Shown: positions 36,515 to 50,216, counted from the stretch's first letter. The stretch: DNA of 64,000 nt from Caprella mutica (GCA_947561585.1 CANNZV010001106.1:1-64000); one strand, 5' to 3'. Notes: generated by a model from the sequence alone, not told the origin. A program made the numbers and translations.

Positions 36515-37017
36515 ATCAGAATAATCTACAACTCCTTGTGATTAGTGTAAAAAATACTATCCTTTTAAACAAAACAAAAAGAAAATAACTATAAAAGTAA
36601 CTGAGGAAGTAACTATAAGCAAATATTATAGACTATTTCCATTTCAATGGTAATACCAAACTACACTTATATTAAGATTAATTGTGACCTCTAATGTAAC
36701 TTTGACAAGTCATGTAACAACCAATTTTAATAAATTTATAAAATGATAGAAATTTTAGGTGATTATTATTCAATTGAAAAGAAATTAATTAAATTTTATA
36801 AATCTAATCTATTAAATACTATAGTGCGTATCTCTTCCTTAACTAATAATTAGTATCTATTGAGCACATTCTATACCTTTCTAAAAATTATTTACAAAAT
36901 GCCGATTTGAACTGAAAGTTAAAAATAGCGTTTTTAATATTATGATATGAAATATTCAATGCTTATCAAAAGAATGAATTGTCTCTGATAAAATACGCCA
37001 ATAATACACCCCAGATG
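36515..37017. other. unassigned AT-rich DNA
   Basis: Nothing recognised. Confidence 0.5.
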
Positions 37018-37163
37018 TTATTGGGGTGCATGATCTTAACAAGCTCTTTACTGGGGTGCATGATCTTAACAAGGTTATATTGGGGTGCATGATCTTAACA
37101 AGGTTATATTGGGGTGCATGATCGTCACAAGGTTATACTGGGGTGCATGATCTTAACAAGATC
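37018..37163. repeat. 29-bp tandem repeat, five copies
   Basis: Core GGGGTGCATGATCTTAACAA followed by GGTTATATT or a variant. The first copy has CTCTTTACT in the variable part and one copy has ATCGTCACAA. Confidence 0.95.
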
Positions 37164-38582
37164 TCATATATCGAAACAATATGTTTGACTCTTCTTATAA
37201 TTTGTTGATATCTTAAATAAATTTGATATCACATAATTCAGTTATAGACTGAAATTAGTCAAGAAATTACAAGACAAAGAATCAGTCACATTTTATGATT
37301 CCATATTATTACTGAGGAATATGTTTGACAAGATTTCTAGCGTCATATCATTACGATCTATTTCTGGCATAAAACTTTATTCTAATCACAGTTCATTATA
37401 AGCAGGTACGTCACAGTCACGGTGAACTTTGCTAGATTGAAATCACAGTTATTATTATCTCTAGCTTTACTGTTCTAAATTTTGTTAGAAAACTTGAGAA
37501 TTATTTTGCTTTAAGATTAAATATTTAAATGAAACGTACCCAACCTACAAAACGAATATATGAACAAACTTGTTATGTTAATTCTATGAATAATAGAGTA
37601 TAATTTATATTGAAGACTGTGATAATTATATGGGGAAAAGTGATGAATTGGATGAATATTTAATAAATGTACGATCAACAGGTACTGCAAAATTAGTACT
37701 GTATACTATTCCAAGCAATCTAATTCTATAATAATATATCATCACATTGACGCAGTCAACGAATACCATCCAGTAAATTTAATATCCAACTTGATAGCAT
37801 TTTCATTCAAATAAAACTTTTCATTTTCATTCAGTATACTAAGCTCATAAGATTAGTCTACTCTACAATCTGGCGGAACTATAGTCCTCTTTCCACGGGG
37901 AGATTTAACTTAGAATCAGTTGAGTCGAGAAAGATTTTAATTTAGGCATTATTGCCAATTCGCTTCGGGCTTCTAGGTATAAGAAGCTGGAAATTTGCCT
38001 CTGAAATCTTTTCTTAAAGACGAAAATAAGGCGAAAGAGTGAATGAAGTTAAGCAAAATTGTTCATAATTAAATATCATTTTCGCATATACTGTACATTT
38101 GACAGCTTTGAAAATATCTAAGTAATGATTAATGGGGTTTTTATGATTCAATGAAGTATATCAAATATAATAATTCGTGATGTGAATTAATAAATACTAA
38201 ATTTCAGTTTTTATTAATCGAAACACATGAATATTCATTTTAGTTTCATGTACATCTTTAATGATGGTAATGCTAAAAATAGTTAGAAATAGAATAAATA
38301 AATTCAAACCTTATTTGATGTTTTTTCTAATATCATCAACAGAAAATACGTTTAAATAATTGAAGGTTTAAATTCATACATACGATTTTTCCCTTCATAT
38401 TCTATATCTACATTTCTGTATACACAAATTGACACTCTATAATAGTAAATATATTTTTAAATATTTACTTTATATGACTCACTTTTCAAAGAAGAAATTC
38501 TTAGGATTTTCTGCAACTCAAAAGGATTTACCAGTTAGGGAGAGTAGGCTGCGAATCGAGAGGCTTAGCTGTTCAGCATACG
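37164..38582. other. unassigned DNA with one complex island
   Basis: 37850-38060 is less AT-rich and non-repetitive, without open frame or known motif; a conserved non-coding element is possible. The rest is AT-rich. Confidence 0.45.
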
Positions 38583-38648
38583 TATCTATGTGTACATATA
38601 TACGTATATGTGTACATCTATACGGATATGTGTACATATATATGGATA
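38583..38648. repeat. 20-bp tandem repeat, three copies
   Basis: Unit GATATGTGTACATATATACG with substitutions, inside a small open frame that the repeat itself keeps open. Confidence 0.85.
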
Positions 38649-39451
38649 TTCATTTCTCACAGAAGACTCAGTTGCAAATAGTGTGAAAATATATTTCGTT
38701 GAGCAGCTCTACCTTATGCAACAGAATTATTTACGTGCAACCAAAGTAAGTTCTGATTTACCGTACGGGTTCATATATTTGTTTATGTAAGAAAGAGTAT
38801 ATTATTTAACATTCTTACTGGTTATTTTATTTGTCATCCATGTTAGATGAAGGTATATGACACATACATACTTATGTAACAAATTATTTATCACTCCCAA
38901 AATTTAAAACTAGAATTTTAATTTTAATTAAAATAAATGTGACCCTAATTAATGGTAGTGATACAAATTACAAATTTTTCCTTATTTTGTTATCAAATGC
39001 TTCGGATGAACATACATGACTTCTCTCTTATTATAATACGTACACTATACAGTATAGTAAAATTCATATAAGTATATATTTGAAAGCATATCGATAAATG
39101 TTCAACTTCCATTAATATAAAATGTGTTTTTATCCCTATGTTACTATGTAGAATTTAATAACTATCTTTTTGACAATGAGATGCAATGAAAAATGCATTT
39201 GTTAATTAGAGCAATGTTTGTAATGTGTTAAATAATCTAAAGCAGTTCTAATTTGCCGTACACTTGCCCTGTAGTAATTCACTCTAGCAGCTCCCTCCTA
39301 ATTGCCGGAGACATGGGATTAAAGTGCCTTAAACTTGGCAAAAGACTAGGGAGAAGGTGAATATTGCAAGACGGTTGCCGAAGGTTCATTATTCACAGAC
39401 CATTAAGTATTCCCTTATAGCAATGTGAAACAAGTGGAGAGTTGCAGTTTT
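38649..39451. other. unassigned DNA
   Basis: 39265-39420 is a balanced, complex stretch without a long frame. The remainder is AT-rich. Confidence 0.45.
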
Positions 39452-39590
39452 CTGTACCACATAGTTGTCACATAGTTTGCTGTGTGTCACATAGTTGTCA
39501 CATAGTTTGCTGTGTATCACATACTAGTCACATAGTTTGCTGTGTGTCACATAGTAGTCACATAGTTTGCTGTGTGTCACATAGTGATCA
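39452..39590. repeat. 30-bp tandem repeat, about 4.5 copies
   Basis: Each unit contains two sub-units of the form GTCACATAGTT and a TTGCTGTGT spacer. Unit length is a multiple of three, which accounts for the 90-codon frame over it. Confidence 0.93.
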
Positions 39591-39734
39591 TAAAAGTACA
39601 CTCCTTTTCTTAGATGATTTGACCATAGTTTTCATCTGGGAAAGTTCTTTTAAGACAAGAATAATAAGGTACATAGTAATGTTATTTAAATTTTATTGTA
39701 ATTGGTATGGCTGATACCCAAAGTTCACAAATAA

Positions 39735-39801
39735 AAGTTATATAATAATAAACTCTTTATGTGATCCATAATATTAAACCGTCCGGTAACTCGAAACGTA
39801 C
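39735..39801. mobile_element. MITE family A, half copy A9
   Basis: Inner AT-rich arm, then CTTTATGTGATCCATAATAT and CCGTCCGGTAACTCGAAACG, a diverged outer arm. Confidence 0.45.
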
Positions 39802-40427
39802 TCTATAAGCGTATAATCGTCAGTTACAACTTCATTCAGTTACTCAAATTAAATCTACCTATAAGCAATTTCGTAATTTCTTGTTTGTTTCATTTTGTCC
39901 GAATAATAATTCTGCGAAACGTCAGCAGCAGATTCGCTACATTAGAAAAATAATAAATTGCTTTGGTTTAATAACCGAGAAGTTGTGACTCATGCAACAT
40001 GAAATATTATAGTTATGAGCTTGAAGATAAACAAAAATAACCTATTATATAATGATATAAACAATCATATACATAGAAATAATCAATAATAATCACATGC
40101 TTGTTTGTAAAATGTAGAAATACAATTCTACTTCAAGTAGAATAAATTTAATCTTCAGCATGACAAATAACAATATGTCATTAAATGTCATGTAATCTTC
40201 AATTTTAATTGAAATAGAAGCTGCTCTACCTACGCATATCCAATACTCTTCAGGTATCTAAATTTAGCTCTAAAATGACACTTGGTAGAGCATAATAATC
40301 TACCACTCGTCTGCCAGTGATGTAATGAAAAATTTATATTAATTGGTTTCACTACGTTCCTCTGATCCCATTAATATTTGACTAATTTCCTGTAACCCAC
40401 TAATGATGATACGTTCTAAAGCTACTA
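39802..40427. other. unassigned AT-rich DNA
   Basis: Nothing recognised. Confidence 0.5.
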
Positions 40428-40515
40428 AGAGAGAAATTTATAGTGGGGTCATAGAAGATATAGATGGGATCTATCTTAATATGCTTATGTCCTCACAGTA
40501 ATTTTCTCTCTGGGT
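40428..40515. mobile_element. MITE family B, copy B2
   Basis: Left arm AGAAATTTATAGTGGGGTCA with TAGAAGA; right arm CTTATGTCCTCACAGTAATT with TTCTCTCTGGG, inverted relative to each other. Confidence 0.7.
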
Positions 40516-40864
40516 CCGAGAAAGCAATATTTATTAAGCGTACTAATATTTTAATTTGCCACTGCGTGATGCCCTAGCATAAAAAGAGAGATAGCAAGGA
40601 AGATTGGGAGATAGGAAGAAAGAAAGACAGTACCCACGCACACCTAAAGAGAGTAGTCAGCTTGTCACACTGCCTATTAGCAGCAGTGTTCAGTGTTACA
40701 GTGTCCACATCTATAGGAAAGCTTAACTGATGTAACACCTACCCCTGTGAAATCTGACATCCGCTGAAACAATGACCGTGAAGATAGTTTGGCTAGAGGT
40801 CATCTAAGAGTCGAGTTCTATCTTTGACTATCTTGCGATCTTTCTTTCTTAGGACTCGCGTTCA
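40516..40864. other. complex stretch, unassigned
   Basis: Balanced composition. GATAGCAAGGAAGATTGGGA near 40590 and CTATCTTGCGATCTTTCTTT near 40828 are partly inverted copies, so a decayed TIR element around 40580-40855 is possible but weak. Confidence 0.3.
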
Positions 40865-40964
40865 GTGTGTGCACTAGATAGTATTACCGTGTTACACAGT
40901 TCTATCTTTCTTTTGGTGTGCGCATTAGATAGTATTACCATGTTACCCAGTTCTATCTTTCTTG
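40865..40964. repeat. 50-bp tandem duplication, two copies
   Basis: TAGATAGTATTACC, then TGTTAC, then CAGTTCTATCTTTCTT repeats at 50-bp distance with about five differences. Confidence 0.85.
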
Positions 40965-41123
40965 CTATCTTTCTTTTGATCTTCGCGCGGCCTAAGTGCA
41001 TAAGAGCGCGCAGTAAAAGGGGAGACAACTGAAAAGGATAATACGCCATGAAATAATATTGTAAAACATTGCAATGAACTTTCAGCATGGAGCCATTGAT
41101 GCTCATTTGTTTGCTAAATTAAC

Positions 41124-41230
41124 GGGAGATGAGATGAATGAGAGGATGAGAGAAGAGAATGACGGGAGAGGAGAGTAAGATAAGAGGAAAATGAAAGAAG
41201 AGGAGAAGAGGAGAAGAGGAGAATTAGGAG
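41124..41230. repeat. purine-only tract (GA-rich)
   Basis: About 105 bp almost without pyrimidines on the plus strand, built from GAGGAGAAGAGGAGAAGAGG-like units near the right end. Such tracts can adopt triplex or other non-B structure. Confidence 0.85.
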
Positions 41231-41621
41231 TCACATCGTACATTGGTGACAATTAACAAATAAATTATTTGAATTCAGATAGAGAAAAAAAGTACTTAGC
41301 TTCATTTAAATATATTTTGAATTGATCAAAACACTAACATGCAATATCTAATAACAAATTGCAATGTAAGTCCTTCTGTTTAAGATTTAAAAAGGTTATT
41401 CTGAAAATAAGAATTACGCTTTTTGATAGCACTCCTGATGTCGCTGTAAGTCCTCTTCAAATTCAGACCTGACTCTTATAGTTTGCACCAATGAAAAAAA
41501 CTTGACTAATGATGAGAAAGTGCTTCCTTAAAAGCCAACCAATTTCCATCCCGAAAAATCTTATTGTGATGAAAGGAAACAGGGAACACTTACGAAACAG
41601 TATTTTAAATAGAATGTACGG
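41231..41621. other. unassigned AT-rich DNA
   Basis: Nothing recognised. Confidence 0.5.
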
Positions 41622-41760
41622 TAAGAGCCAAGTTATCGGATTGTTATATATTCTCGATTATATGAGTAAAAATGTATATTAAGTTAAATAATAATTATTA
41701 TTTATATATATTTCTTATTTGAACGAAGATGTGGAACTGACCGGTAACCTGGTACGACAT
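41622..41760. mobile_element. MITE family A, diverged full copy A4
   Basis: Left arm GGTAAGAGCCAAGTTATCGG and right arm GAACGAAGATGTGGAACTGA then CCGGTAACC are inverted; the CTGCAG centre is replaced by AT-rich sequence. The arms are much less alike than in A1, so this copy is older. Confidence 0.6.
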
Positions 41761-44595
41761 AATTCATTGTAACTTTTAATGAAATAATTTTAAATCAGCT
41801 TCAATAGACACAAGTAATATAATATACTATATTATTAACAATATATTATATTACACTTTTATCTTAGCAATATGTAGCAATATTTCTCGTTCACCTTTAC
41901 TAAATAAATTAAAAGAAATATTTCTGTGTCCTGACAAGTCTCCTGAACTAATTAAAAGTGAAATTTACTGCGCTACCTTCACCACAATTGTATTTCAGTT
42001 CCTTAGTAAGACACGTAAAACAAATTAATTTTGAGTGATGAATAGCTTGAGGTTAGTTACACGATTGTCAGTAAATTTGTCGTATTCATATTGATTTCTT
42101 GAATTAACCATATGATAAAAAAATATTTACTTATATATATTCTTAATTAAACTAAATTTCTAAATGTAACATTACCCAGCCAAAAACCAAACAATTGATC
42201 CCACAGTAACGTAAGAGCTGGTTCGCCCGAACCAGTTCACATGGAAAAATATAAATAACTTCTATCCTAAACGAATTTTGATACTGTCTTTTTATGAATT
42301 TTACTTTTTCATATAATTACACAAAATTAGAGAAAACCAAATATAACATTTATGTTATGATCATTTATTCATATACGTTAGGTGTTTGTCAGAGTTCCCT
42401 AAAGGTATAAGATGTGCCTAATAATGCACATTCCTCGCACCGGGTGCCTAGCCCCGTCCATATAACATTAAAACCTACTCATTGTGCGTTGAGTAACTTG
42501 TGTTTCTTATCGTTTTTTTAATGGATCATTATGTTCTAGGATTTACCAATGGATGTGTAACATCAAAAGAGGTTGTAATGTAATCAATATTAAGAAGTCG
42601 AATCGTAAAGAATTTTCTACAGTTATAGTTATACCTGGTTCGCTCGAACTAGCACCTAGGTTAGTGACTTAACTTTCGAGGACCAGGTTAGTAGGGTCAC
42701 ACTAGTGTAAAAGATTGAGACTCATTTTTTCTCAAGAAAAAAAACCTCGTCAATCTCTGGATGAACTTAAAAGTCTGGTTAATTAGTAGGAATATGAGAC
42801 ACGAGTTGCATATACAATGACAAAAGTCACGTATAAAGTTTCGCGGTAATTTATATGTCGATACAGTACGAAATGATACTGAGTCCTGTTTCAGTCCCGA
42901 AAATTGAGCGTTATTCTGGTAAGAAATTAAGTAGAATTTTTATAAAATACGTTTTAACACACATATTTACAAAATATTTCCGACCATAAATAAGGATACA
43001 AAAGGAAGATTTAAATTTATATCGCTGTAAAAAGCCTATACAAAATTCTACCTCTGGCAAGTGTACATTATAAGCTTTCCACATCTGAAAAATTCTTTGC
43101 CACTATAATGTTTTTAATATATAAATACATCATTATTTTTCATAACGAGTTAAGCGAACCCAATTAACTTTTCTATCAACTTTCTTGGCTTTCCCGTAAT
43201 ATTTTAATTTTAATAAGAAATTAACTTGCGTCGTGAATATAAACTTGGTCTTCATTGATATCTTTTTCTGTTGAAGTATTTCCATTCAATTTGAAACTTA
43301 TTGAGTAAGTGTACAATGTATATTATCATACTATAAATATATTTATTGATATGTAAAGTGAAAGTTTTTGGCATGTCAATATGTCAATATATTTTTAATG
43401 TCATTGCGTGAACTAAAAAGGCAAAATATTTATTTGAGAATGCTTTTTCAAATATTATATTTAAATAATTTATGATAACATATATTGTAACTTAGATTTT
43501 TTTTTAAATACTATATCCATAATGTACTCACTTTCACTACTTCTACACTAAAATATAAATACGAATATCATCTATTTGTTCTAAGAAAATTAAACAACTG
43601 TTCATTTATGTACCTAATTAAGCCACTCATTTTGTGTAGCTAAATTACCCAATCATGCAAACCAACTTTCTTTATTTCTTTGCTACTTTGATTAGCTTGA
43701 GTTATGAAGGTACTAAATTACATTGTATCAAGGACAAATTGATAAATGAAGTTTGTCATATACATATACTCGATATAAACTGTCTCCAATTAATGGTAAT
43801 TATTCCTTTCCATACGGTAAGATATAGAAAGAGTCTGAAGAGGCTTTTTACGCCATTTCTACTTGTGTTTCAAATACTTTAATTGTAATTACCCGATGTA
43901 ATTGCTCTCCCTCTAGAATGTTTTTGGTGTTCAGAGTTACGTGTTGTACAAATTCACCTGCCGTGCGTGTCCACAAAAATGACCTACAGTCAAATTTACA
44001 CTGCGTTGATTCATGTCACTCTTACACGAGAGATGGTGCTGCTCTTGAGTATTTCATTCATTGAGGTGAAATGTTTTGTATTTTGGTCTGTAAATCACAA
44101 CTGAACTGATGCTAATTTAGTGCTAAAACATCTTTTATTTTCAACGCGAGATATTATAAAATACGTGCCCACTATATCGATTCACTTCTCTCCCGTATTT
44201 GAGAAAAATGAACTATTTTTCGATTTAGCTCATCAGTTTTTATTTAACAAATATATTAATTGTCGAAAAAAAAATTAATTATATAATTTAGCCTATCAGT
44301 TTTTACTTAATAAATGAATAAAGTAGAAAATAGGAGATCATACAAGAGCGATACCGTCACGTCTTGACAGATTAAGCTATTGATCAATCTTGAGAAGAAA
44401 AGAACGTACCGAAGATTTCAATTTTCCTTTCGTGTCTTTCCAATAAAAGTGTCGATGTAGAAATGATAAATGATACTCGATGATACTGAAGAGTTCAGTG
44501 GAAAGTTGATATATGAATTTGATTAGCAGGAGTGTTATCGTGGGAGTGAGAGATAATGGGGATATTCTTTGGACGTCAAAAATATAATTTTTCTT
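41761..44595. other. unassigned AT-rich DNA with two short palindromes
   Basis: CTGGTTCGCCCGAACCAG (42223-42240) and CTGGTTCGCTCGAACTAG (about 42632-42649) are two related short palindromes 409 bp apart. 43900-44060 is complex but without recognisable content. Open frame 43655-43882 not recognised. Confidence 0.45.
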
Positions 44596-44979
44596 TGTTA
44601 GGAATTTTTTCTTCAGTGTTAGGAGGAATTTTTTCTTCATTGTTTAGATATTCTTCTTCATTGTTAGGAATTTTTCTTTATTGTTAGGAATTTCTTCTTT
44701 AATTGTTAGGAATTTCTTTTTTACTGTTAGGAATTTCTTCTTCATTGTTTAGGAATTTCTTTTTCATTGTTAGGAATTTCTTCTTCATTGTTAGGAATTT
44801 CTTCTTTATTGTTAGGAATTTCTTCTTCATTGTAAGGAATTTCTTCTTTACTGTTAGGAATTTCTTCTTTACTGTTAGGAATTTCTTCTTTATTGTTAGG
44901 AATTTCTTCTTCATTGTAAGGAATTTCTCCTTTACTGTTAGGAATTTCTTCTTTATTGTTAGGAATTTCTTGTTAGGAA
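44596..44979. repeat. 21-bp minisatellite, about 18 copies
   Basis: Unit TTGTTAGGAATTTCTTCTTCA with variable CTTCA/CTTTA/CTTTT and occasional length changes at the left end (44596-44700). The unit is seven codons, so frames of 138 (minus) and 147 (plus) codons stay open through it; they contain only FLTIKKK-type or RNFFFIV-type repeats and are not called genes. Confidence 0.96.
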
Positions 44980-45304
44980 ACATTCTATACCTCATACATA
45001 TTTTACTATTTAATTTCAATTTGTGCATCGCTTTAGCTTCACGTAATATTTGTGTACAATACAGTGAACTACTCCTCTCTACTAACCAACTATTGATGCA
45101 GTCATTTTCTGGCAAAGTTACCGAGAGTCCCTGCGATGAATCATAGATACTGAAGTCACAAATTAGGATTTGTTTAATTAGCTCTGCAGTGTTAATACTA
45201 GAAGTTAAATTGAGTTTATTAGAAGTTTATTCTGATTTGAATGGAGTATCATTAGCAGGTAAGATAAGTTAGATTTCGTAATATGTTATACAGATATGAA
45301 AACA
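44980..45304. other. unassigned DNA
   Basis: Nothing recognised. Confidence 0.5.
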
Positions 45305-45503
45305 GGATAAGTTACGAATTATCGGTCAGTTCCACATCCTCGGTCATATAAGAAAACAATATAATATTAATTATTATTTAATTTTGATTAGTATCCAAGA
45401 TACCTGCAAGTATCATGGATACCAATAAAGATAAAATAACTATAATTATATCGTTATTTCTTAAATGACCGAAGATATGGAACCGACCGACAATTCGCTA
45501 CCC
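45305..45503. mobile_element. Palindromic MITE, family A, full copy A2
   Basis: Begins GGATAAGTTACGAATTATCG and ends in the inverse form CGACAATTCGCTACCC. Centre GATACCTGCAAGTATCATGG matches that of A1. The arms pair over most of their length with more mismatches than A1, so it is an intermediate-age copy. Confidence 0.8.
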
Positions 45504-45918
45504 GACGTATATACTTATAAAATCCGCATGAGTAGCAATCATGTATATTTGTAGCAATTGTTCGAGTGTTTAATCGATGAAAGATATGAAGAGGATCAGT
45601 AGCCAATAAATAATGCTATACTTCTCTTGTATGAAATGCGACATCAGTTAATCATTGGCAATAGCCAACCGTGATAAATATATATCTGTCTTATAATCTA
45701 TAGACACAATCTAATGTTCTATCTATTTGACATACGACATACGACACACGACATAATTATGATCTCAATTATGCTAAGTTGTTATTTACAGACATGTTTT
45801 GTCAGTTGGTTATTTAGTTTCTTTATGGCATATTGATCAATAATTCTTTAGGTAGAATAAGTTCTGACTTATTTTACAGTTCCGCCTTTTAGAAACTGTG
45901 AGAAAAAAAATATGTTAA
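45504..45918. other. unassigned AT-rich DNA
   Basis: Contains a short ACATACGACACACG-type repeat near 45729-45752. Nothing else recognised. Confidence 0.5.
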
Positions 45919-45979
45919 ATGATAATTATTATATTATTTTCTCACATGATCGAAAATGTGGAACTGTCTGATAACTCAA
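45919..45979. mobile_element. MITE family A, half copy A10
   Basis: TCACATGATCGAAAATGTGG followed by AACTGTCTGATAACTC: outer half of one arm, second subfamily. Confidence 0.6.
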
Positions 45980-46196
45980 ATATTAACCCAGCTTCTGATA
46001 TTTTATACCTAGCAGAGTAGTAATATATTATCAAACTTTAAATGAATCTATCAAAGTAATTTTAAAATAGTGATTCATTATTGCCAATTTAGATGCGTGT
46101 TGATTAGAATTTTATACTGGAACACCTGCGTTATCGAATGGCTTCAAATTTCAATTATATAATAGAAAACTGCATAGTAATTGAAATAACGAGGCA

Positions 46197-46268
46197 AATT
46201 ATAATTAAGATAAAATTTTTCCTCTATGATCAGAATTGTGGAACTGTCCAATAACTCGGAACTTACCC
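46197..46268. mobile_element. MITE family A, half copy A11
   Basis: CTCTATGATCAGAATTGTGG followed by AACTGTCCAATAACTCGG and AACTTACCC. It lies about 220 bp from A10 in the same orientation. Confidence 0.65.
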
Positions 46269-49200
46269 AATTGGTGTTTTTTTCTCGGGATCATTAAAAT
46301 TCGAGTGTTTCTTAATTTAAAAAAAATAATAATTATATAAAATGGAAACATTACAATTATATTAAGAATTTAATAAAAATATATAAATAATAGTGATAAT
46401 TAATTTTTCACGATTATTTATACATATAATCATCTCACCATTGATTATATTTGACAATCGAAAGACGACGATTATTATTCTTATATTAGGAAATCGTGTC
46501 AACCAGAAGAAACGTGACTTCTAGCGTAGAATCGTCAAAAGACAGAGTATAAAGAATCAGGTCGATCGACTGAGTCAATGTGAAACTCAGTAATATATAT
46601 AAAAACATATAATGAATAACAATACATATTCTGCCCTACATAGATGATATTAAAAATGTTATGGCAAGATCACGATTGACATATTTCTTTATTGTAATAA
46701 TCAAGGATTTTTCCAAGGATATTTTTGTCAAATACAGTAGAGCAAAATCTAACCCTATTTATTCCTATAATAAAATAAGTCAATATAGACAAAATATATA
46801 TATGTTATGACTGGAAGAATACATTAAATATATTTTATAGATATATTTCTATCGCACTTTTTTTTTATTTATGTCAAATAGATCGTATATATAACACAGT
46901 TTCATTGTATATGGTTAAGAACAGATAAATAATTAAAGCAATACTTACTATGAACTTCATTTTGACTATCTTTCAATTGATTCATCATATTAAAGATCAT
47001 AAACATCAATGTTCAAGTTACTGAGAGTCGGCAATTTCTTTCTTCAATATTTTTCTAATTAGCAAAATAAAGTAAGAATAATTAGAATACACTTGTTTAT
47101 TTATCATTATAGGAAAAACACTGGAAATCAAACAAAAACAATTAAACGTAACTATGATATCAAGCACTGAGATGTAAAAATTAATTAATTAATCACAGTA
47201 AAGTATATTTTCCATTAGCCTGAGGACTTTATTTAAAGCATATTACAATTTCCTTGTGACTGCACTAAGTGATTGTTGAGTTCAGAAAAAAGCCATTCAT
47301 AGTTTCTTAACGTTACCTAAAGGCTTTAATGTTTCCGGTAGAAGCATTATTATGGTTAAAATTGTACGTAATGCCTAATATATCAGCAGACCTTGAGCTC
47401 TTAATGTATTAGCAACTTTTTACGAAGCTCCCGCTGGCGTACGTGCCTGGAAAGATAATCTTGATCGGACCTTTCGATGGATATTGTCTGTTCCGGCAGT
47501 AGAAATGGTTATATTATATATACCTGTGCATTGTAGAGAATTAAATAAATATATAAATAATCTCATTTTTTTCCTAGTAGAAACAAATCATTTCCTATTA
47601 AGTGTACGAATTGAAAAGCCATTTAGAAAATTACGTGAATTTATATATTATATTCAATCAATAAATTCATTCAATAATTAACTAATATTCATTTAATATT
47701 CTCTGAATTAATTATCATCGTAGAAATGTAATATTTTATAATAGAGAAACGACAGCAATTTTCAGACTGGGTATGAACGTATGCTGCAATTTTCCGAACT
47801 AACTAAACAGTTCATATTTTCTTTGTCCTCTCCTCGGAAAAAATATATGCAACTTGTATTAAAAAGTTTAAATTAGATATAGGGTACATAATACTCAGAC
47901 TGAATTATATGTGTCAGGACACACAACTTTTAAATGAATTAGATCTGTTTCGGGAATAAAAAGGAAAAATTCACAGAAAAAATATTTCATCCGATATTAT
48001 TTGCATTTCAATTCTTAATTTAACGTTTCTGTAAATTCCACGCAAATATGAGATTTGTTCAAGGAATTTATATTTCATAACCACAACAAATGCACATCAA
48101 AATATCTTCAGTCAAAACTTTAAACCTAAGCTTTCAATTTTGGGACAAATTCTTATGAAATTCAAGAAGACAGCGCGACATATTTCGAATGTTGTCTAGA
48201 GTTTTTCTTAATAAAAGCACTGGCAGAACATCACAAAGAGGAGCTTTGTATGAGCTATTTATATTAACATTTACTGATAAAAATGAAGGAATAATGTGAG
48301 CATTTAAAACGCGATGATGTTTACAGTGTTTTCTTAACTGCTGGTTAGATGCATTTTGTCGCAATTTTAGAGTATTAAAACCATAACAATATAATATTAA
48401 AATAGAAATGTATGCAATGTTAATATAATATTTTCAGTCATATCGGTGTTTAATGGAACTTTTTTATTAGATATGTAATTAAATTAAATTATGTATATCA
48501 TGTGTTATACATTAAACACATTATTTGTATTATAAGTTGATATAAATAGTTTCTAATTATCTAATTATAATTATCTAGTTAAAATTAATTTCCATCTCGC
48601 TTTCAAATTTTTTAGCCTTAACATATATTATTCCTTTGTTAAAATATATAATTTATAATAACATTAAAGTTTACTTCAACATCTTACAAGTATTATAGCC
48701 GAATATAATTAATTTCTAATTTTTCAGTTATAATAATTTGCCATCTTGCTTTTAAATTCTTTTGTACTATTTTATATTTATCCTTCTGATAAAATCTAAA
48801 ATTTAATATTCAGGCTTATCAGAATACATTTACTTCCCATCAGATTTTCATCTCATAGAGACTTATAAGTGAATTCAATTAGAGAGAAATCTTCTTATCG
48901 AATTTTAATCTCATTTCCCGCAACGTACTTATTGTTCGAGAATTTTCCCCTGGAAGTCACGTTCAGTAGAGACACTCAAGATAACGGCTAGCAAAGCTCA
49001 TGGGCAGAAGTCCTAAGACTTCCTCCTCGTGATACCCAATGTAATGCTCTACACGGGTAGCATGTATTGTGAATTGGAATTATATGAAGTGTTTCACTAA
49101 CATTTAACATTGAGAAAGTATCGATGAAATACTGAAGAAATTCAGATAACGTCAACTTTTGTAGGTCGTATCAAAATTTAAAAAAAATCTGAACCCGACT

Positions 49201-49324
49201 ATTATTTCAGTATGGAAAAATAAAATTATCAGAGAGTAGGTTCAAATTAGGTTTTAATTCTGTAAAATATCTGAGACTATAGTATTATATAATTTATTAA
49301 TACTGTTTTCATCCACTTATTAAG
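46269..49324. other. unassigned AT-rich DNA
   Basis: No gene recognised. 47340-47510 is a balanced, complex stretch. Small frames at 47484-47681 (+) and 48134-48364 (-) carry no known motif. Confidence 0.45.
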
Positions 49325-49545
49325 AACATATCATCGTACAACCCCATCAAATGCTAGTTTCAGATAAGTTCGTAGCGCAGATCGACCAATTGGATGAGAA
49401 AACTGAAGCTCCAAACGAGCAAATTGCGAGAACCGTACAAATTTGTTCTCCAGACTGTGTCGTAACTGTCCCATCGTCTGCAATAACGTCACATAATTCA
49501 GCAGATCGAAACAATTTGGCACAAATCAGTCATTTGGTAACTGAT
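49325..49545. other. compositionally balanced island open on both strands
   Basis: About 220 bp with composition close to that of coding DNA, open on plus (49351-49620, 89 codons) and minus (49331-49522, 63 codons). No domain recognised on either strand. It could be an exon, a conserved element or a decayed transposon piece. Confidence 0.25.
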
Positions 49546-50216
49546 GGAATGATATCAATATATATACTTATTAATCATAGGAATTCTTTGATGATTCCAT
49601 GCATTTCTTGTTCATTTTAAGTACAAATTCATTGCTAAAAGAACGTTTAAATTTGGTGGCAAGTCGGCATGATTTTGTACTGCAATTTTAGCCTCCAAAT
49701 TTTAAATCATATTTTTTCTTTTCATATATATTTATACTTATAATTTTTATGTGTATTAGTAAAAGTTTCGTTAAAATAAACTTTAGTATTGATTATTCTA
49801 TTATTGATCGTTTAATGAAGAATAATTTGATATATAATTATTATTTATTTATTATATCATTATTAATATTTTGCCATAAATGACATATATGTTCTTAAAT
49901 TATTTGTATTTTCTCACAAATTATATCTAAATGTTTTCCAGAGCTTTATGAAGAAGAATTTGGTGTTTTACTAAAAAAAATTATTTAATATTTTATACAA
50001 ATTGTAAAAGATTCTTTATAAATATATTTAGTGACCGAGCTGTCCTAGCAGAGAGATTCTGAATTAATATTTGCAAAATCGAAGGTTCAGTGATTTTCCA
50101 GTTCCAAAATATATTTCTAATTTAAATTCACTCCATCATTTGTTTTGTTTCATTAAAGTTTTTAAAGTATATTTACGGTTTATATTATTGTATTTGATCG
50201 TAAAATAATGATAAAC
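49546..50216. other. unassigned AT-rich DNA
   Basis: Nothing recognised. Confidence 0.5.

Noticed and set aside
44699..45146. Frames of 138 and 147 codons
   Set aside because: Artefacts of the 21-bp array, open on both strands, low-complexity peptides.
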